A stretch of 64,000 nucleotides of DNA from Nocardioides marmoriginsengisoli. GTDB lineage: Bacteria > Actinomycetota > Actinomycetes > Propionibacteriales > Nocardioidaceae. The stretch lies in NCBI RefSeq assembly GCF_003725695.1, contig NZ_RJSE01000001.1:158262-222261 (forward strand). Direction: 5' to 3'. A model generated the notes under the pieces. It saw nothing but the letters and a program-made list of their open reading frames with translations, had not been told where the DNA came from and did not search any database. Below, one piece after another: positions 9,774 through 18,352 of the stretch (the stretch's first letter is position 1; every line of letters starts with the position of its first letter). The position numbers and the translations under genes are program-made.

Positions 9774-9789
9774 CGAATACCGATATTCG
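9774..9789. promoter_or_regulatory. Operator-like palindrome in a divergent intergenic region
   Basis: CGAATA, 4-nt spacer, TATTCG forms a perfect inverted repeat, AT-rich against its surroundings. It lies between the divergent secreted-protein gene (start 9692) and the DUF5302 gene (start 9877), where a regulator of either could bind. No cognate regulator is identified. Confidence 0.35.
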
Positions 9790-9876
9790 GACCCGAAGGG
9801 AGCCGGAAACCTCCTCGACGGGCCGCGGGCCGGATGACATGGTGGTCACCGAAGTCGACGACGGAGGACGTACCCC

Positions 9877-10059
9877 ATGGCTGAGCAGAATTCGAACGAC
9901 GACCTCAAGGCGAAGATGCGCGAGGCGCTCGACCGCAAGAAGGCGAACGACCGCGGGGTCCCGAAGGACGCCCCGGGCAAGGAGAAGGCGCACGGCTCCG
10001 AGGTGGTCGGCGGCGCTCCGAAGATGCATCGCCGCAAGGCCGGGGGTGGCGGGTCGTGA
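9877..10059 (+). CDS. DUF5302 family small protein
   Basis: A 60-residue, charged protein rich in Lys, Asp and Gly, with the conserved ALDRKKANDRGVPKD and KMHRRKAGGG segments of DUF5302, a small actinobacterial family of unknown role. No membrane segment or enzyme motif is seen. ATG 9877 follows a ggagga Shine-Dalgarno at the proper distance. It is a single gene upstream of the MaoC gene on the same strand with a 97-bp gap. Confidence 0.85.
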   Translation: MAEQNSNDDLKAKMREALDRKKANDRGVPKDAPGKEKAHGSEVVGGAPKMHRRKAGGGGS

Positions 10060-10156
10060 GGAATGCCACGCCTGCCGGGCTCGCCTGAACGGCCCGCTTT
10101 CGGCACGATGGGACGGCCCCCGGAACGGGGAGCCGCCCCTGACGAAAGAGTGAGCC

Positions 10157-10687
10157 ATGCAGTTCGGTCGTAGCTACGAGGAGTTCGAGGTCGGTGCGAC
10201 CTACAAGCACTGGCCCGGCAAGACGGTCACCGAGTACGACGACCACCTGTTCTGCCTGCTCACGATGAACCATCACCCGCTGCACCTGGACGTCAACTAC
10301 GCCGAGAAGACGACGCAGTTCGGCAAGAACGTCGTGGTCGGCAACTACGTGTACTCGATCCTGCTCGGCATGTCCGTCGCGGACATCTCCGGCAAGGCGA
10401 TCGCGAACCTCGAGGTCGAGTCGCTGCGCCACGTCGCGCCGACCTTCCACGGCGACACCCTGTACGGCGAGACCACCGTGCTGGAGAAGACCGAGTCGAA
10501 GTCGAAGGACGACCGCGGCGTCGTCTACGTCGAGACCATCGGCTACAACCAGGACGGGAAGATCGTCTGCGTCTTCCGCCGCAAGGTGATGGTGCCGAAG
10601 AACAGCTACCTGGAGTCGCGCGGCGGCGAGCAGCCGGGTCGCCCGGTTCCGGTCCCGGACAAGAACTGGGCGGGTCCGAGCGCCTAG
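10157..10687 (+). CDS. MaoC-like dehydratase (hotdog fold)
   Basis: A 176-residue single-hotdog MaoC protein with the hydratase-type segment TMNHHPLHLDVNYA containing the catalytic Asp and His. Such enzymes hydrate enoyl-CoA thioesters; the length and the ending resemble mesaconyl-CoA hydratase-like members, but the substrate is not certain. Its TAG stop shares the CTAG palindrome with the stop of the convergent MFS gene. Confidence 0.85.
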   Translation: MQFGRSYEEFEVGATYKHWPGKTVTEYDDHLFCLLTMNHHPLHLDVNYAEKTTQFGKNVVVGNYVYSILLGMSVADISGKAIANLEVESLRHVAPTFHGDTLYGETTVLEKTESKSKDDRGVVYVETIGYNQDGKIVCVFRRKVMVPKNSYLESRGGEQPGRPVPVPDKNWAGPSA

Positions 10688-11871
10688 CGCCCCCGCGCGA
10701 AGGCTCGGGCCAGCGGCAGGATGCCGAGGATCAGCACCATCGGCACCGCGAACCCGATCCTCAGGTCGTTGTTGCCGACGGCACCGGTGAGCACGGAGCC
10801 GAGCAGGGCGCCGAGGTAGTTGAACTGGTTGAACCGGGCGATCACCGCATCGACGCGGGCCTGCCGGGTCACCGGGTCCTCGTCGACCCCGCCGGCGATC
10901 CGGGCGGCGGCGGAGAAGCTCAGCGGGGCGATCACGCCGACGCCGCTGCCGAGGATCAGGAAGCCGAGCACGGCCACCGGCCAGGTCGGCGCGAACACCA
11001 CGATCGCCAGCGCGAGCGCAGCGACCACACCGCCGATGCGGAGGATGACGACCTCGCCGTACCGCCCCACCAGGTTGTCGCCGGCCAGGCGCATCCCGCC
11101 GCTGGAGATCAGGTACGGGACGACCGCCAGGGCGAAGAGCCCGGACGGGGTGTCGTCGAAGACGTGCTCCAGGTACAGCGGCCCCCAGGTGAACGCGGCC
11201 GTGTCGACCATGTAGAAGAGCACCATCCCCAGCCCCACCAGCAGGATCGGCCGCCACGGGATCTCCAGCTTCGGCGCGTCGGCGGCGGGGTCGCCGACCC
11301 GGCGCAGGAACGGGCGGGTCAGGACGATCAGCGGCACCACCGCGAGCACCGCCCCGGCCCCGATCGCCAGGTGCGAGGTGGCGAGGGTGACGCCCGCGCC
11401 GAGCAGCCCGCCGACCGTCCATGCGCCGTGGAAGGACGGCAGGATCGGCCGCCCGTACCGGTGCTCCAGGGCGACGCCCTGCATGTTGGTGGTGGCATCG
11501 ACCATCCCGAGGGCGACGCCGTACACGGCCATCGACGCCGCGAAGAACCCGAACTCCGGCGCCAGCGACATCACCGGTACGGCGAGCGTGATCAGCGCCA
11601 GACCGGTGCGCAGCAGCGTCGCCGAGTCCCGGGTCCTGGCCAGCGTCTCGGCCAGGACCGAACCGGCGCCGGCGAGCAGCACCATCATCAGCAGCAGCAG
11701 GGTGAGCTCGTTGTCGGAGAGGTCCCACTTGTCGGTGAAGTCGGGCAACCGGGTGGTCAGGTTGATGAACACCATGCCCTGGGTCGCGAACGCGGCCGCC
11801 ACCGCGAGCCGGGCGCGGCGGAGCTCGGGGCCGATCGTCGCGGGGGTGTCCGAGAAGTGGGGACTTGTCAC
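10684..11871 (-). CDS. MFS transporter
   Basis: A 395-residue protein with about 12 hydrophobic segments and a Major Facilitator layout. A first-half loop with basic and acidic residues (LAETLARTRD) stands where the family A-motif occurs. It resembles actinobacterial MFS members of unknown substrate. The GTG start at 11871 is 29 bp from the divergent histidine phosphatase start, so the promoters overlap. Convergent 4-bp overlap with the MaoC gene. Confidence 0.85.
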   Translation of the reverse strand: MTSPHFSDTPATIGPELRRARLAVAAAFATQGMVFINLTTRLPDFTDKWDLSDNELTLLLLMMVLLAGAGSVLAETLARTRDSATLLRTGLALITLAVPVMSLAPEFGFFAASMAVYGVALGMVDATTNMQGVALEHRYGRPILPSFHGAWTVGGLLGAGVTLATSHLAIGAGAVLAVVPLIVLTRPFLRRVGDPAADAPKLEIPWRPILLVGLGMVLFYMVDTAAFTWGPLYLEHVFDDTPSGLFALAVVPYLISSGGMRLAGDNLVGRYGEVVILRIGGVVAALALAIVVFAPTWPVAVLGFLILGSGVGVIAPLSFSAAARIAGGVDEDPVTRQARVDAVIARFNQFNYLGALLGSVLTGAVGNNDLRIGFAVPMVLILGILPLARAFARGR

Positions 11872-11900
11872 CGAGCCAGGATCGCAGAAGGCTCGGGGCC

Positions 11901-12473
11901 ATGAGTGCGAATGCAGCCGGTGAGCTCTGGGTCGTCCGGCACGGCGAGACCGAGTGGAGCGCGAGCGGCCGGCACACCTCGACGACCGACGTCCCGCTGA
12001 CCGCGGCCGGCGAGGAGTCGGCCCGCGGGCTGGCGGCCAGGCTCTCCGGGACGGCGTTCGACCTGGTGCTGACCAGCCCGCGGCAACGGGCCCGTCGTAC
12101 GGCGGAGCTGGCGGGGTTCGCGGACGCGGTCGTCTCCGCGGACCTGGTCGAGTGGGACTACGGCGACTACGAGGGCATCACCACGGCGCAGATCCGGGAG
12201 AGCGTGCCCGGCTGGACGGTGTGGAGCCATCCCTGCCCGGGCGGGGAGGACGCGGCCCGGGTGACGGCGCGGCTGGACCGGGTGGTGGCCGACGTACGGG
12301 CCCGCGGCGGCCGGGTGCTGGTCTTCGGCCACGGACACGCCTCCCGCGCGCTCGCTTGCCGCTGGCTGGACCAGCCGGTGACGGAGGGGCGGCTCTTCCG
12401 GCTCGACACCGCGACGGTCTCGGTCCTCGGGTACGAGCGGGAGTCGCCGGTCGTGGCGCGCTGGAACGCCTAG
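11901..12473 (+). CDS. Histidine phosphatase family protein
   Basis: A 190-residue phosphoglycerate-mutase-like phosphatase with the RHGETEW signature (His14 is the phospho-acceptor), a LTSPRQRARRTA segment, an acidic WDYGDYEG and the second catalytic His in VFGHGHASRAL. It removes phosphate from a small metabolite or sugar phosphate. ATG 11901 gives the family N terminus. In M. tuberculosis a gpm2-type phosphatase (Rv3214) lies in the equivalent neighbourhood. Ten bp separate it from the next gene, suggesting co-transcription. Confidence 0.9.
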   Translation: MSANAAGELWVVRHGETEWSASGRHTSTTDVPLTAAGEESARGLAARLSGTAFDLVLTSPRQRARRTAELAGFADAVVSADLVEWDYGDYEGITTAQIRESVPGWTVWSHPCPGGEDAARVTARLDRVVADVRARGGRVLVFGHGHASRALACRWLDQPVTEGRLFRLDTATVSVLGYERESPVVARWNA

Positions 12474-12482
12474 GCTTCAGCC

Positions 12483-13115
12483 GTGTCACTCGTGGCTTCC
12501 TGTCCCCGCTGCACGTCCGCCATCGTCGAGGCCGACGACGCCTGGACCTGCCCGGTGCACGGCACCATCCACCCGCTGTGGCGTCCGGACACGGCCGACT
12601 ACGAGACCTTCGCCGAGCTGGTCGGCCGCTCCGCCGACCTGCCGACGTACCTGCCGTGGCCGATGAGCCCGGGCTGGTCGATCGCCGACTTCGGCTGCGT
12701 CGAGGGCGGCGACCGGACCTACGCGACGGTGACCACCACGGTCGGCACCAGCGACCTCGACGGACCGGTGGAGGTCACCGTGATCTCCGAGGACCCCGGA
12801 GTGGGGCTGGGGGCGCGATGCGCCGGGACCGCGTACGACGACCCGGGCGAGCAGATCGGGCTGGGACCGCACGCGATCCACGTCCGGGCCGGCGGGCGGG
12901 CGGTGCCGATGTGGGCCGTCGACCCGTCGATCGAGGACGACCTGCTGGCCAAGTCGGTCTTCGCCGGTGAGGCGGACGGCCGGTGGTTGTGGCTGGTGAT
13001 CCGGCCGGCCTCGGCGGCGCTGCTGCTCCGCGACGACTGGCTGCTGGCCGACGTCACCGGGTTCGGCCCGGAGGCGCTGGAGATGCCGTTCGGCGGTGCC
13101 CGGCCGAGCTGGTGA
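12483..13115 (+). CDS. DUF6758 family protein with N-terminal zinc ribbon
   Basis: A 210-residue protein of an actinobacterial family with no known role. An N-terminal CPRC and CPVHG pair forms a likely zinc-binding site; the rest is a mixed alpha/beta domain ending at EMPFGGARPSW. GTG at 12483 lies 10 bp after the phosphatase gene. No catalytic motif is recognised. Confidence 0.75.
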   Translation: MSLVASCPRCTSAIVEADDAWTCPVHGTIHPLWRPDTADYETFAELVGRSADLPTYLPWPMSPGWSIADFGCVEGGDRTYATVTTTVGTSDLDGPVEVTVISEDPGVGLGARCAGTAYDDPGEQIGLGPHAIHVRAGGRAVPMWAVDPSIEDDLLAKSVFAGEADGRWLWLVIRPASAALLLRDDWLLADVTGFGPEALEMPFGGARPSW

Positions 13116-13119
13116 CGGG

Positions 13120-13611
13120 CTACTGCACCGGCTTGCAGTCGTAGACGCCGCCGCACCAGACCTTGCGCGCACCGGAGTCGCCGACCCGGAACACCTGGTA
13201 GGCGGTCGCGAGCGAGGCGACGATCGCCAGCGCGGCGACCACCTTGATCGCGGTGGAGGGCGTCGAGCTGCCGCTCTCCGAGGCCGGCGCGGCCTCCCGG
13301 CGGTCGAGGACGACCAGGGCGATCAGCAGGGCCAGCAGCGGCAGCGCGAACCAGATCAGCTGGTCGCCGAGCTGCTGGTGCTTGCCGACATCGAGCTGGA
13401 GGGTCTTCTCGAACTTCTTGCCGCTCTGGGTCGCGACCGGGACCAGCGCGGTGGCGACCACGCCGATACCGACCACCAGCGGCCCGTAGGTCCGGCGCCA
13501 GGCCGGCCGGAGCGCGATCGCCAGGGTGCCGAGCACCGTGAGCGGGAGCAGGACGACGACGCCGTGCACGACGAGCGGGTGCAGCGGGATCCCGGTGATG
13601 GTGTCGAACAT
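13120..13611 (-). CDS. DUF2231 domain membrane protein
   Basis: A 163-residue membrane protein with four hydrophobic segments and the DUF2231 start ITGIPLHPLVVHGVVVLLP. The family is linked to iron or redox membrane proteins, but no heme-binding function can be shown here. A Cys pair near the C terminus (WCGGVYDC) may form a disulfide. ATG 13611 is chosen because the family motif begins immediately; a start at 13650 adds an unlikely tail. Confidence 0.8.
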   Translation of the reverse strand: MFDTITGIPLHPLVVHGVVVLLPLTVLGTLAIALRPAWRRTYGPLVVGIGVVATALVPVATQSGKKFEKTLQLDVGKHQQLGDQLIWFALPLLALLIALVVLDRREAAPASESGSSTPSTAIKVVAALAIVASLATAYQVFRVGDSGARKVWCGGVYDCKPVQ

Positions 13612-13715
13612 GGTCCCAGCCTGACTCACGGAGCCTGAAAAGCCGAGCACCCGGCGCTGTCGGTCCTCCGGCTCGCGGTTCGTCAGGGATGCCTCGGCGG
13701 CTCTACCCTCAGGGC

Positions 13716-14321
13716 ATGGAATTGGCCCTGTTCACGAGCGTCTTCGTGACACTTTTCGTGATCATGGATCCGGTCGGCACCATCCCGATCTTCCTCTCGC
13801 TCACCGGCGGCCGGTCGCCGCAGGTTGCCCGGCGGCTCGCCTGGCAGGCGGTCACGGTCTCGTTCGGCGTGATCAGCGCGTTCGCGTTCTTCGGCCAGCA
13901 GATCCTCGGCTACCTGCACATCTCGCTGCCGGCGCTGCAGTGCGCCGGCGGTCTGCTGCTGCTCCTGGTCGCCCTGGAGCTGCTCACCGGCAAGGAGTCC
14001 GAGCAGGTGGCGAGCGGCGAGACCAACGTCGCGCTGGTGCCGCTGGGCACGCCGCTGCTCGCCGGACCGGGCGCGATCGTGGCGACGATGGTGTTCAGCA
14101 AGCAGGTCGACGGGTGGGGGCAGTTCTCGGCGGTGGCGCTCGGCGTGATCGGCGTGCACCTGACGATCTGGCTGGCGATGCGGTTCTCGCTGCCGATCCT
14201 GCGGTTGATCCGGGAGAGCGGCGTGATGCTGGTGACGCGGATCGCCGGTCTGCTGCTCTCCGCGATCGCGGTGCAGATGGTGGCGAACGCAGTGCGGGCG
14301 TTCATCGCGGGCGAGGGGTAG
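13716..14321 (+). CDS. MarC family integral membrane protein
   Basis: A 201-residue protein with six hydrophobic segments and the MarC/UPF0056 hallmarks FVIMDPVGTIPIFLSL near the N terminus and a PLGTPLLAGPGAI segment in the second half. The family was once linked to multiple antibiotic resistance, but its transport role is not established. ATG 13716 gives the family N terminus. Its TAG is directly followed by the stop of the convergent SDR gene, with no spacer. Confidence 0.9.
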   Translation: MELALFTSVFVTLFVIMDPVGTIPIFLSLTGGRSPQVARRLAWQAVTVSFGVISAFAFFGQQILGYLHISLPALQCAGGLLLLLVALELLTGKESEQVASGETNVALVPLGTPLLAGPGAIVATMVFSKQVDGWGQFSAVALGVIGVHLTIWLAMRFSLPILRLIRESGVMLVTRIAGLLLSAIAVQMVANAVRAFIAGEG

Positions 14322-15095
14322 CTACCTACGTCCCATGCTCTGGAACCGCTGCAGCAACCCGCCCGGCACGTACTTCGCCCCGGTGACGATCGCCTTGTAG
14401 CGCAGGGTCGGGACGCTGATCGCCTTGCCGGCGTCCAGGTCGGCGAGGGCGGCGCGCACGAACTCCTCGGCGTCCAACCACAGGAAGTCCGGGGCGGAGT
14501 CGCGGCCGACCTCCATCCGCTCGTGGAACTCGGTGCGGACGAACCCGGGGCAGAGCGCCATCACGTGCACCCCCTGCGGCTTGTACTCGTTGTGCGCCCA
14601 CTCGCTGAACCGGGTGACGTAGGCCTTGGCGGCGGAGTACGTCCCGCGGGGGAGGTAGCCGGCGACCGAGGAGACGTTGACGATCTGGCCGCTGCCGCGC
14701 TCCACCATCGGCCCGAGGGCGGCGTGCGTCAGCCGCATCGGCGCGACCACCAGGACGTCGAGGTGCGCTTGCTCCTGCTCGACGGTGTTGTCCAGGAAGC
14801 GGCCCTTGAGGCCGAACCCGGCGTTGTTGACCAGCAGGTCGACCGGCCGGTACGCGTCGGCCAGCCGCTCCTCCACGACCTCCAGCGCCGCCCGGTCGGT
14901 CAAATCGGCAGCAATCACCTCGGTCCGGACACCGAACTCCTGGGTGAGCTGGAGAGCGACCTCGCCGAGCCGCTCCTCGTTGCGGGCGACCAGCACGATG
15001 TCGGTGCCGCGCGCGGCCAGCTGGCGGGCGAGCTCCAGGCCGATGCCGGCGGTGGCTCCGGTGATCAGGGCGGTACGAGAATTCGAGGGCGACAT
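14322..15095 (-). CDS. Short-chain dehydrogenase/reductase
   Basis: A 257-residue classical SDR with the NAD(P) loop TGATAGIG, NNAG, catalytic Ser in NVSSVAG and YSAAK (Tyr and Lys). Basic residues after the second strand (VARNEERL) suggest NADP. The long C-terminal part resembles DltE/YqjQ-like SDRs of unknown substrate. ATG 15095 is chosen; an ATG-like start at 15107 is also possible. It is divergent from the ParA gene with a 62-bp gap. Confidence 0.9.
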   Translation of the reverse strand: MSPSNSRTALITGATAGIGLELARQLAARGTDIVLVARNEERLGEVALQLTQEFGVRTEVIAADLTDRAALEVVEERLADAYRPVDLLVNNAGFGLKGRFLDNTVEQEQAHLDVLVVAPMRLTHAALGPMVERGSGQIVNVSSVAGYLPRGTYSAAKAYVTRFSEWAHNEYKPQGVHVMALCPGFVRTEFHERMEVGRDSAPDFLWLDAEEFVRAALADLDAGKAISVPTLRYKAIVTGAKYVPGGLLQRFQSMGRR

Positions 15096-15157
15096 GCGCC
15101 ACAGCATTCCCGGCAGTGGTCAACGGACACAAGGGGCGGCTGGCATGATGGTCCGTG

Positions 15158-15922
15158 ATGTCCACGACCCGCGTGATCGCCGTCGCCAACCAGAAGGGTG
15201 GCGTCGCCAAGACGACCACTGTTGCCTCCCTCGGCACCGCGTTCGCCGAGCTGGGTCAGCGGGTGCTGCTCGTCGACCTGGATCCGCAGGCGTGCCTGAC
15301 GTTCAGCCTCGGCATCGATCCGGAGGACCTGGACCTCTCGATCCACCACGTGCTGACCAAGGGGCTGCCGGTCACCGAGGTGATGGCCACCACCGAGGAC
15401 GGCGTCGACCTGGTCCCGGCGACGATCGAGCTCGCCCGGGCGGAGGCCGACCTGCTCACCCGGACCGGCCGCGAGTACGTGATCCGCTCGATGGTCGAGG
15501 ACCTCGACGGCGAGTACGACTGGGTCCTGCTGGACTGCCCGCCGTCGCTAGGCGTCCTCACCGTCGCCGCGCTGACCGCGGCGACCGGCGTCCTGATCCC
15601 GTTGCAGTGCGAGACGCTCTCGCACCGGGGCGTGGGGCAGCTGCTCGACACCGTCCACGACGTCCGCCGGTTCACCAACCGCGAGCTCGAGGTCTGGGGC
15701 GTCCTGCCCACCCTGTACGACGGCCGCACCACCCACGCGCGCGCGGTCCTGGACACCATCTCCGAGACTTACGACCTGGCCGTCATCGAGCCGCCGATCC
15801 CGAAGTCGATCCGGTTCGCCGAGGCCCCGGCCGCCGGCCGCTCGATCCTCACCACGGCGCGCTCCACCAAGGGCGCCGAGGCCTACCGCGCGGTCGCCAA
15901 GAACCTGGTCGAGCGAGGCTGA
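15158..15922 (+). CDS. ParA/Soj-like ATPase
   Basis: A 254-residue protein with the deviant Walker A box KGGVAKTT (Lys13 and Lys18), DLDPQ and DCPPSLG motifs of ParA/MinD ATPases. No ParB gene adjoins it, so it is an orphan, similar in context to M. tuberculosis Rv3213c, rather than the oriC ParA. It may position a cellular cargo on the nucleoid. The next gene starts 6 bp after the stop and is probably co-transcribed. Confidence 0.9.
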   Translation: MSTTRVIAVANQKGGVAKTTTVASLGTAFAELGQRVLLVDLDPQACLTFSLGIDPEDLDLSIHHVLTKGLPVTEVMATTEDGVDLVPATIELARAEADLLTRTGREYVIRSMVEDLDGEYDWVLLDCPPSLGVLTVAALTAATGVLIPLQCETLSHRGVGQLLDTVHDVRRFTNRELEVWGVLPTLYDGRTTHARAVLDTISETYDLAVIEPPIPKSIRFAEAPAAGRSILTTARSTKGAEAYRAVAKNLVERG

Positions 15923-15928
15923 TCGGCC

Positions 15929-16654
15929 GTGAGCAAGCACCGCCTCGAGCCTCCGCCGCGGGTACGCCCCCGGGTCGGTCGGATCGCCGCGGCGGTGGTC
16001 TCGCTGACGGTGACGGTTGTCGCGCTGCTCGGCGGGCTCGACGTGATCCCGCTCGGCGGGGCCGGATCGGCGCTCGAGGGCGACCAGACGCCGACCTCGG
16101 CGACCGCTGACCTCAAGGCCGACCCGCCCACCGGCTCCGACCCGGTGACCCCGAAGTCGACGCCGTCCTCGACCCCGACGCCGGCCGCCCCGAAGACGAC
16201 CACGACCAGCGAGCAGCCGCCGTCGGACTCCTCGGCGCGGACCTCCGGCACGGCGCTGCCCGCCGGCTCCGGGTCCGGCCGCCGGGTGGTGTTCTCGATG
16301 AGCGGCCAGCGGGTCTGGCTGGTCGATGCGAAGGGCGCCACGATCTCGACGTACCTGGTCTCCGGCAGCCTCACGAACAACCTGAAGCCCGGCAAGTACG
16401 ACGTGTACTCGCGGTCGCGCTGGGCCGTCGGCATCGACGACTCCGGGGTGATGCAGTACTTCGTCCGCTTCACCCGGGGCGACAACGCCGCGATCGGCTT
16501 CCACAGCATCCCGACCAAGGACGGCAAGGCGCTGCAGACCGAGAAGCAGCTGGGCACGCCGCAGTCGCACGGCTGCATCCGGCAGAAGCTGAGTGACGCC
16601 GTACGGATGTGGGGCTTCGCGCAGGACGGCACCGACGTGGTGGTCCTGGCGTAG
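15929..16654 (+). CDS. L,D-transpeptidase (YkuD) family protein
   Basis: A 241-residue protein: N-terminal membrane anchor (about residues 18-40), a long Ser/Thr/Pro linker (about 45-115) and a YkuD domain ending with SHGCIRQ, where Cys216 is the nucleophile and His198 and Arg218 assist. Such enzymes crosslink peptidoglycan 3-3 or attach proteins to it outside the membrane. GTG 15929 is 6 bp after the ParA gene. The pairing of an orphan ParA with a cell-wall enzyme is suggestive but unproven. Confidence 0.85.
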   Translation: MSKHRLEPPPRVRPRVGRIAAAVVSLTVTVVALLGGLDVIPLGGAGSALEGDQTPTSATADLKADPPTGSDPVTPKSTPSSTPTPAAPKTTTTSEQPPSDSSARTSGTALPAGSGSGRRVVFSMSGQRVWLVDAKGATISTYLVSGSLTNNLKPGKYDVYSRSRWAVGIDDSGVMQYFVRFTRGDNAAIGFHSIPTKDGKALQTEKQLGTPQSHGCIRQKLSDAVRMWGFAQDGTDVVVLA

Positions 16655-16738
16655 GTCACCGGGCGCGGCGTGCGGGGACGCCCGCGCAGGCGCGGCGCCT
16701 GGTTGGCCGGCTACGCCCCGCTCGCCACTGCGGTGCTG

Positions 16739-18196
16739 CTACTCGGCGGCAGCCGCGGACGACCCGCCACCACCGCGGGTGCGGCGCCGGTTGCGGTTGC
16801 GCCGCGGGCGGGAGGCAGCGTCGCCGTCGGCCGCCGGGGCGGACGATCCGGCCTCGGTGCGCTCGCCGCGGCCCTCGCCACGGGAGCGCCCGCCGCCACG
16901 GCTGCCACCGTCACGTCCGCGACCACCGTCACGGCCGCCACGGTCGTCCTTGCGCGGCTGGCGCGGGATCACGATCTGACCCTCGGGAATGACGCGGCCC
17001 TTGGTGCCGGGCACGATGCCCATGTCGTGGAAGAAGTGCTCGGAGCTCGAGTAGGTCTCCGGCGGGTCCTCGAACGGCAGGTCGAGCGCCTTGTTGATCA
17101 TCTTCCAGCGGTGCAGGTCCGCCCAGTCGACGAAGGTCACCGCGACCCCGGTGGCGCCGGCCCGGCCGGTCCGGCCGATCCGGTGGACGTAGGTCTTCTC
17201 GTCCTCGGGGCAGGTGTAGTTGATGACGTGGGTGACGCCGGTGACGTCGATGCCGCGGGCGGCGACGTCGGTCGCGACCAGGACCCGGAGCTTGCCCTCG
17301 CGGAACTTGGCCAGCGCCTTCTCGCGGGCGGCCTGGGCCATGTCGCCGTGCAGCGGGCTGGCGTCGAAGCCGCGCTCGGTCAGGTCGTCGGCGACCCGCT
17401 GCGACTGGCGCTTGGTGCGGGTGAAGACGATCGTCAGCCCGGAGCCCTCGGCCTGCAGCATCCGGCCGATCATCTCGGGCTTGTCGAGGTCGTGGGCCTG
17501 GTAGATGAACTGGGCCGTGGCCGGCACCGTCTGGTTGTCGTACGACGACTCGGCCCGGATGTTCATCGGGTGCCGCATGTGGGTGCGGGCCAGCGAGACG
17601 ATCGCGGACGGCATCGTCGCCGAGAACAGCATCGTCTGCCGGGTCTCCGGCGTCTTGGCGAGCAGCCGCTCCACGTCGGGGAGGAAGCCGAGGTCGAGCA
17701 TCTCGTCCGCCTCGTCGAGCACCAGGCTCTTGACGTGCGAGATGTCCAGCGCCCGGCGGTTCATCAGGTCGATCAGGCGGCCCGGCGTTCCGACGACCAC
17801 CTCGACGCCGGTCTCGAGCGCCTCGAGCTGCGGCTCGTAGGGGACGCCGCCGTACACGGTGAGCACGCGGATGCCGCGGTCCGCACCGGCCAGCTGCAGG
17901 TCGCTGGAGACCTGGAGCGCGAGCTCGCGGGTCGGGGCGACGATCAGGGCCTGGGGCTTGCCCGGGGCGACCAGCTCGTCGTAGTCCGGGTCGTGCGGCG
18001 CGACGGAGCGCTGCAGCACCGGGATGCCGAAGGCCAGCGTCTTGCCGGTTCCGGTGCGGGCCTGGCCGATCAGGTCGGTCCCCATCAGGGCGACCGACAG
18101 GGTCATCTCCTGGATGGCGAAGGGAGTGGTGATGCCGCCGCGCTCAAGCGCGTCGCAAATCTCGGGGAGTACCCCGAGCTCTCGGAAGGTAGTCAG
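16739..18196 (-). CDS. DEAD-box RNA helicase (RhlE-like)
   Basis: About 485 residues with all helicase motifs: Q motif, ARTGTGKT, PTRELA, TPGR, DEAD, FSAT, and HRIGRTGR. The C terminus is a long Arg/Gly-rich tail suited to RNA binding. It unwinds RNA, probably in ribosome assembly or cold adaptation. No ATG, GTG or TTG lies in frame between the conserved N terminus and the divergent ferritin-like gene at 18353. The family start (TTFRELG) is preceded by CTG at 18196 and ATC at 18199, so a non-canonical start is proposed. The neighbourhood matches M. tuberculosis Rv3211. Confidence 0.88.
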   Translation of the reverse strand: MTTFRELGVLPEICDALERGGITTPFAIQEMTLSVALMGTDLIGQARTGTGKTLAFGIPVLQRSVAPHDPDYDELVAPGKPQALIVAPTRELALQVSSDLQLAGADRGIRVLTVYGGVPYEPQLEALETGVEVVVGTPGRLIDLMNRRALDISHVKSLVLDEADEMLDLGFLPDVERLLAKTPETRQTMLFSATMPSAIVSLARTHMRHPMNIRAESSYDNQTVPATAQFIYQAHDLDKPEMIGRMLQAEGSGLTIVFTRTKRQSQRVADDLTERGFDASPLHGDMAQAAREKALAKFREGKLRVLVATDVAARGIDVTGVTHVINYTCPEDEKTYVHRIGRTGRAGATGVAVTFVDWADLHRWKMINKALDLPFEDPPETYSSSEHFFHDMGIVPGTKGRVIPEGQIVIPRQPRKDDRGGRDGGRGRDGGSRGGGRSRGEGRGERTEAGSSAPAADGDAASRPRRNRNRRRTRGGGGSSAAAAE

Positions 18197-18352
18197 GATC
18201 TTGCCGTTCTGTGTGCTCGAATTTCTCGAGGGGTCGAAGGCGCGGCTGCCTCCCCGTTCGCCTGAGCGGTGTCGTCCAGGTGTATTCCCCGGTCGTGTCC
18301 GGGCGCTGACGGGGGCCGTCTGCCGTCCACAGTCTATCGGTACCCTGCCCTC

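Noticed and set aside
15158..15922. ParA as part of a plasmid or phage partition system
   Set aside because: It lies in conserved host synteny, with no parB or parS, and before the prophage border.
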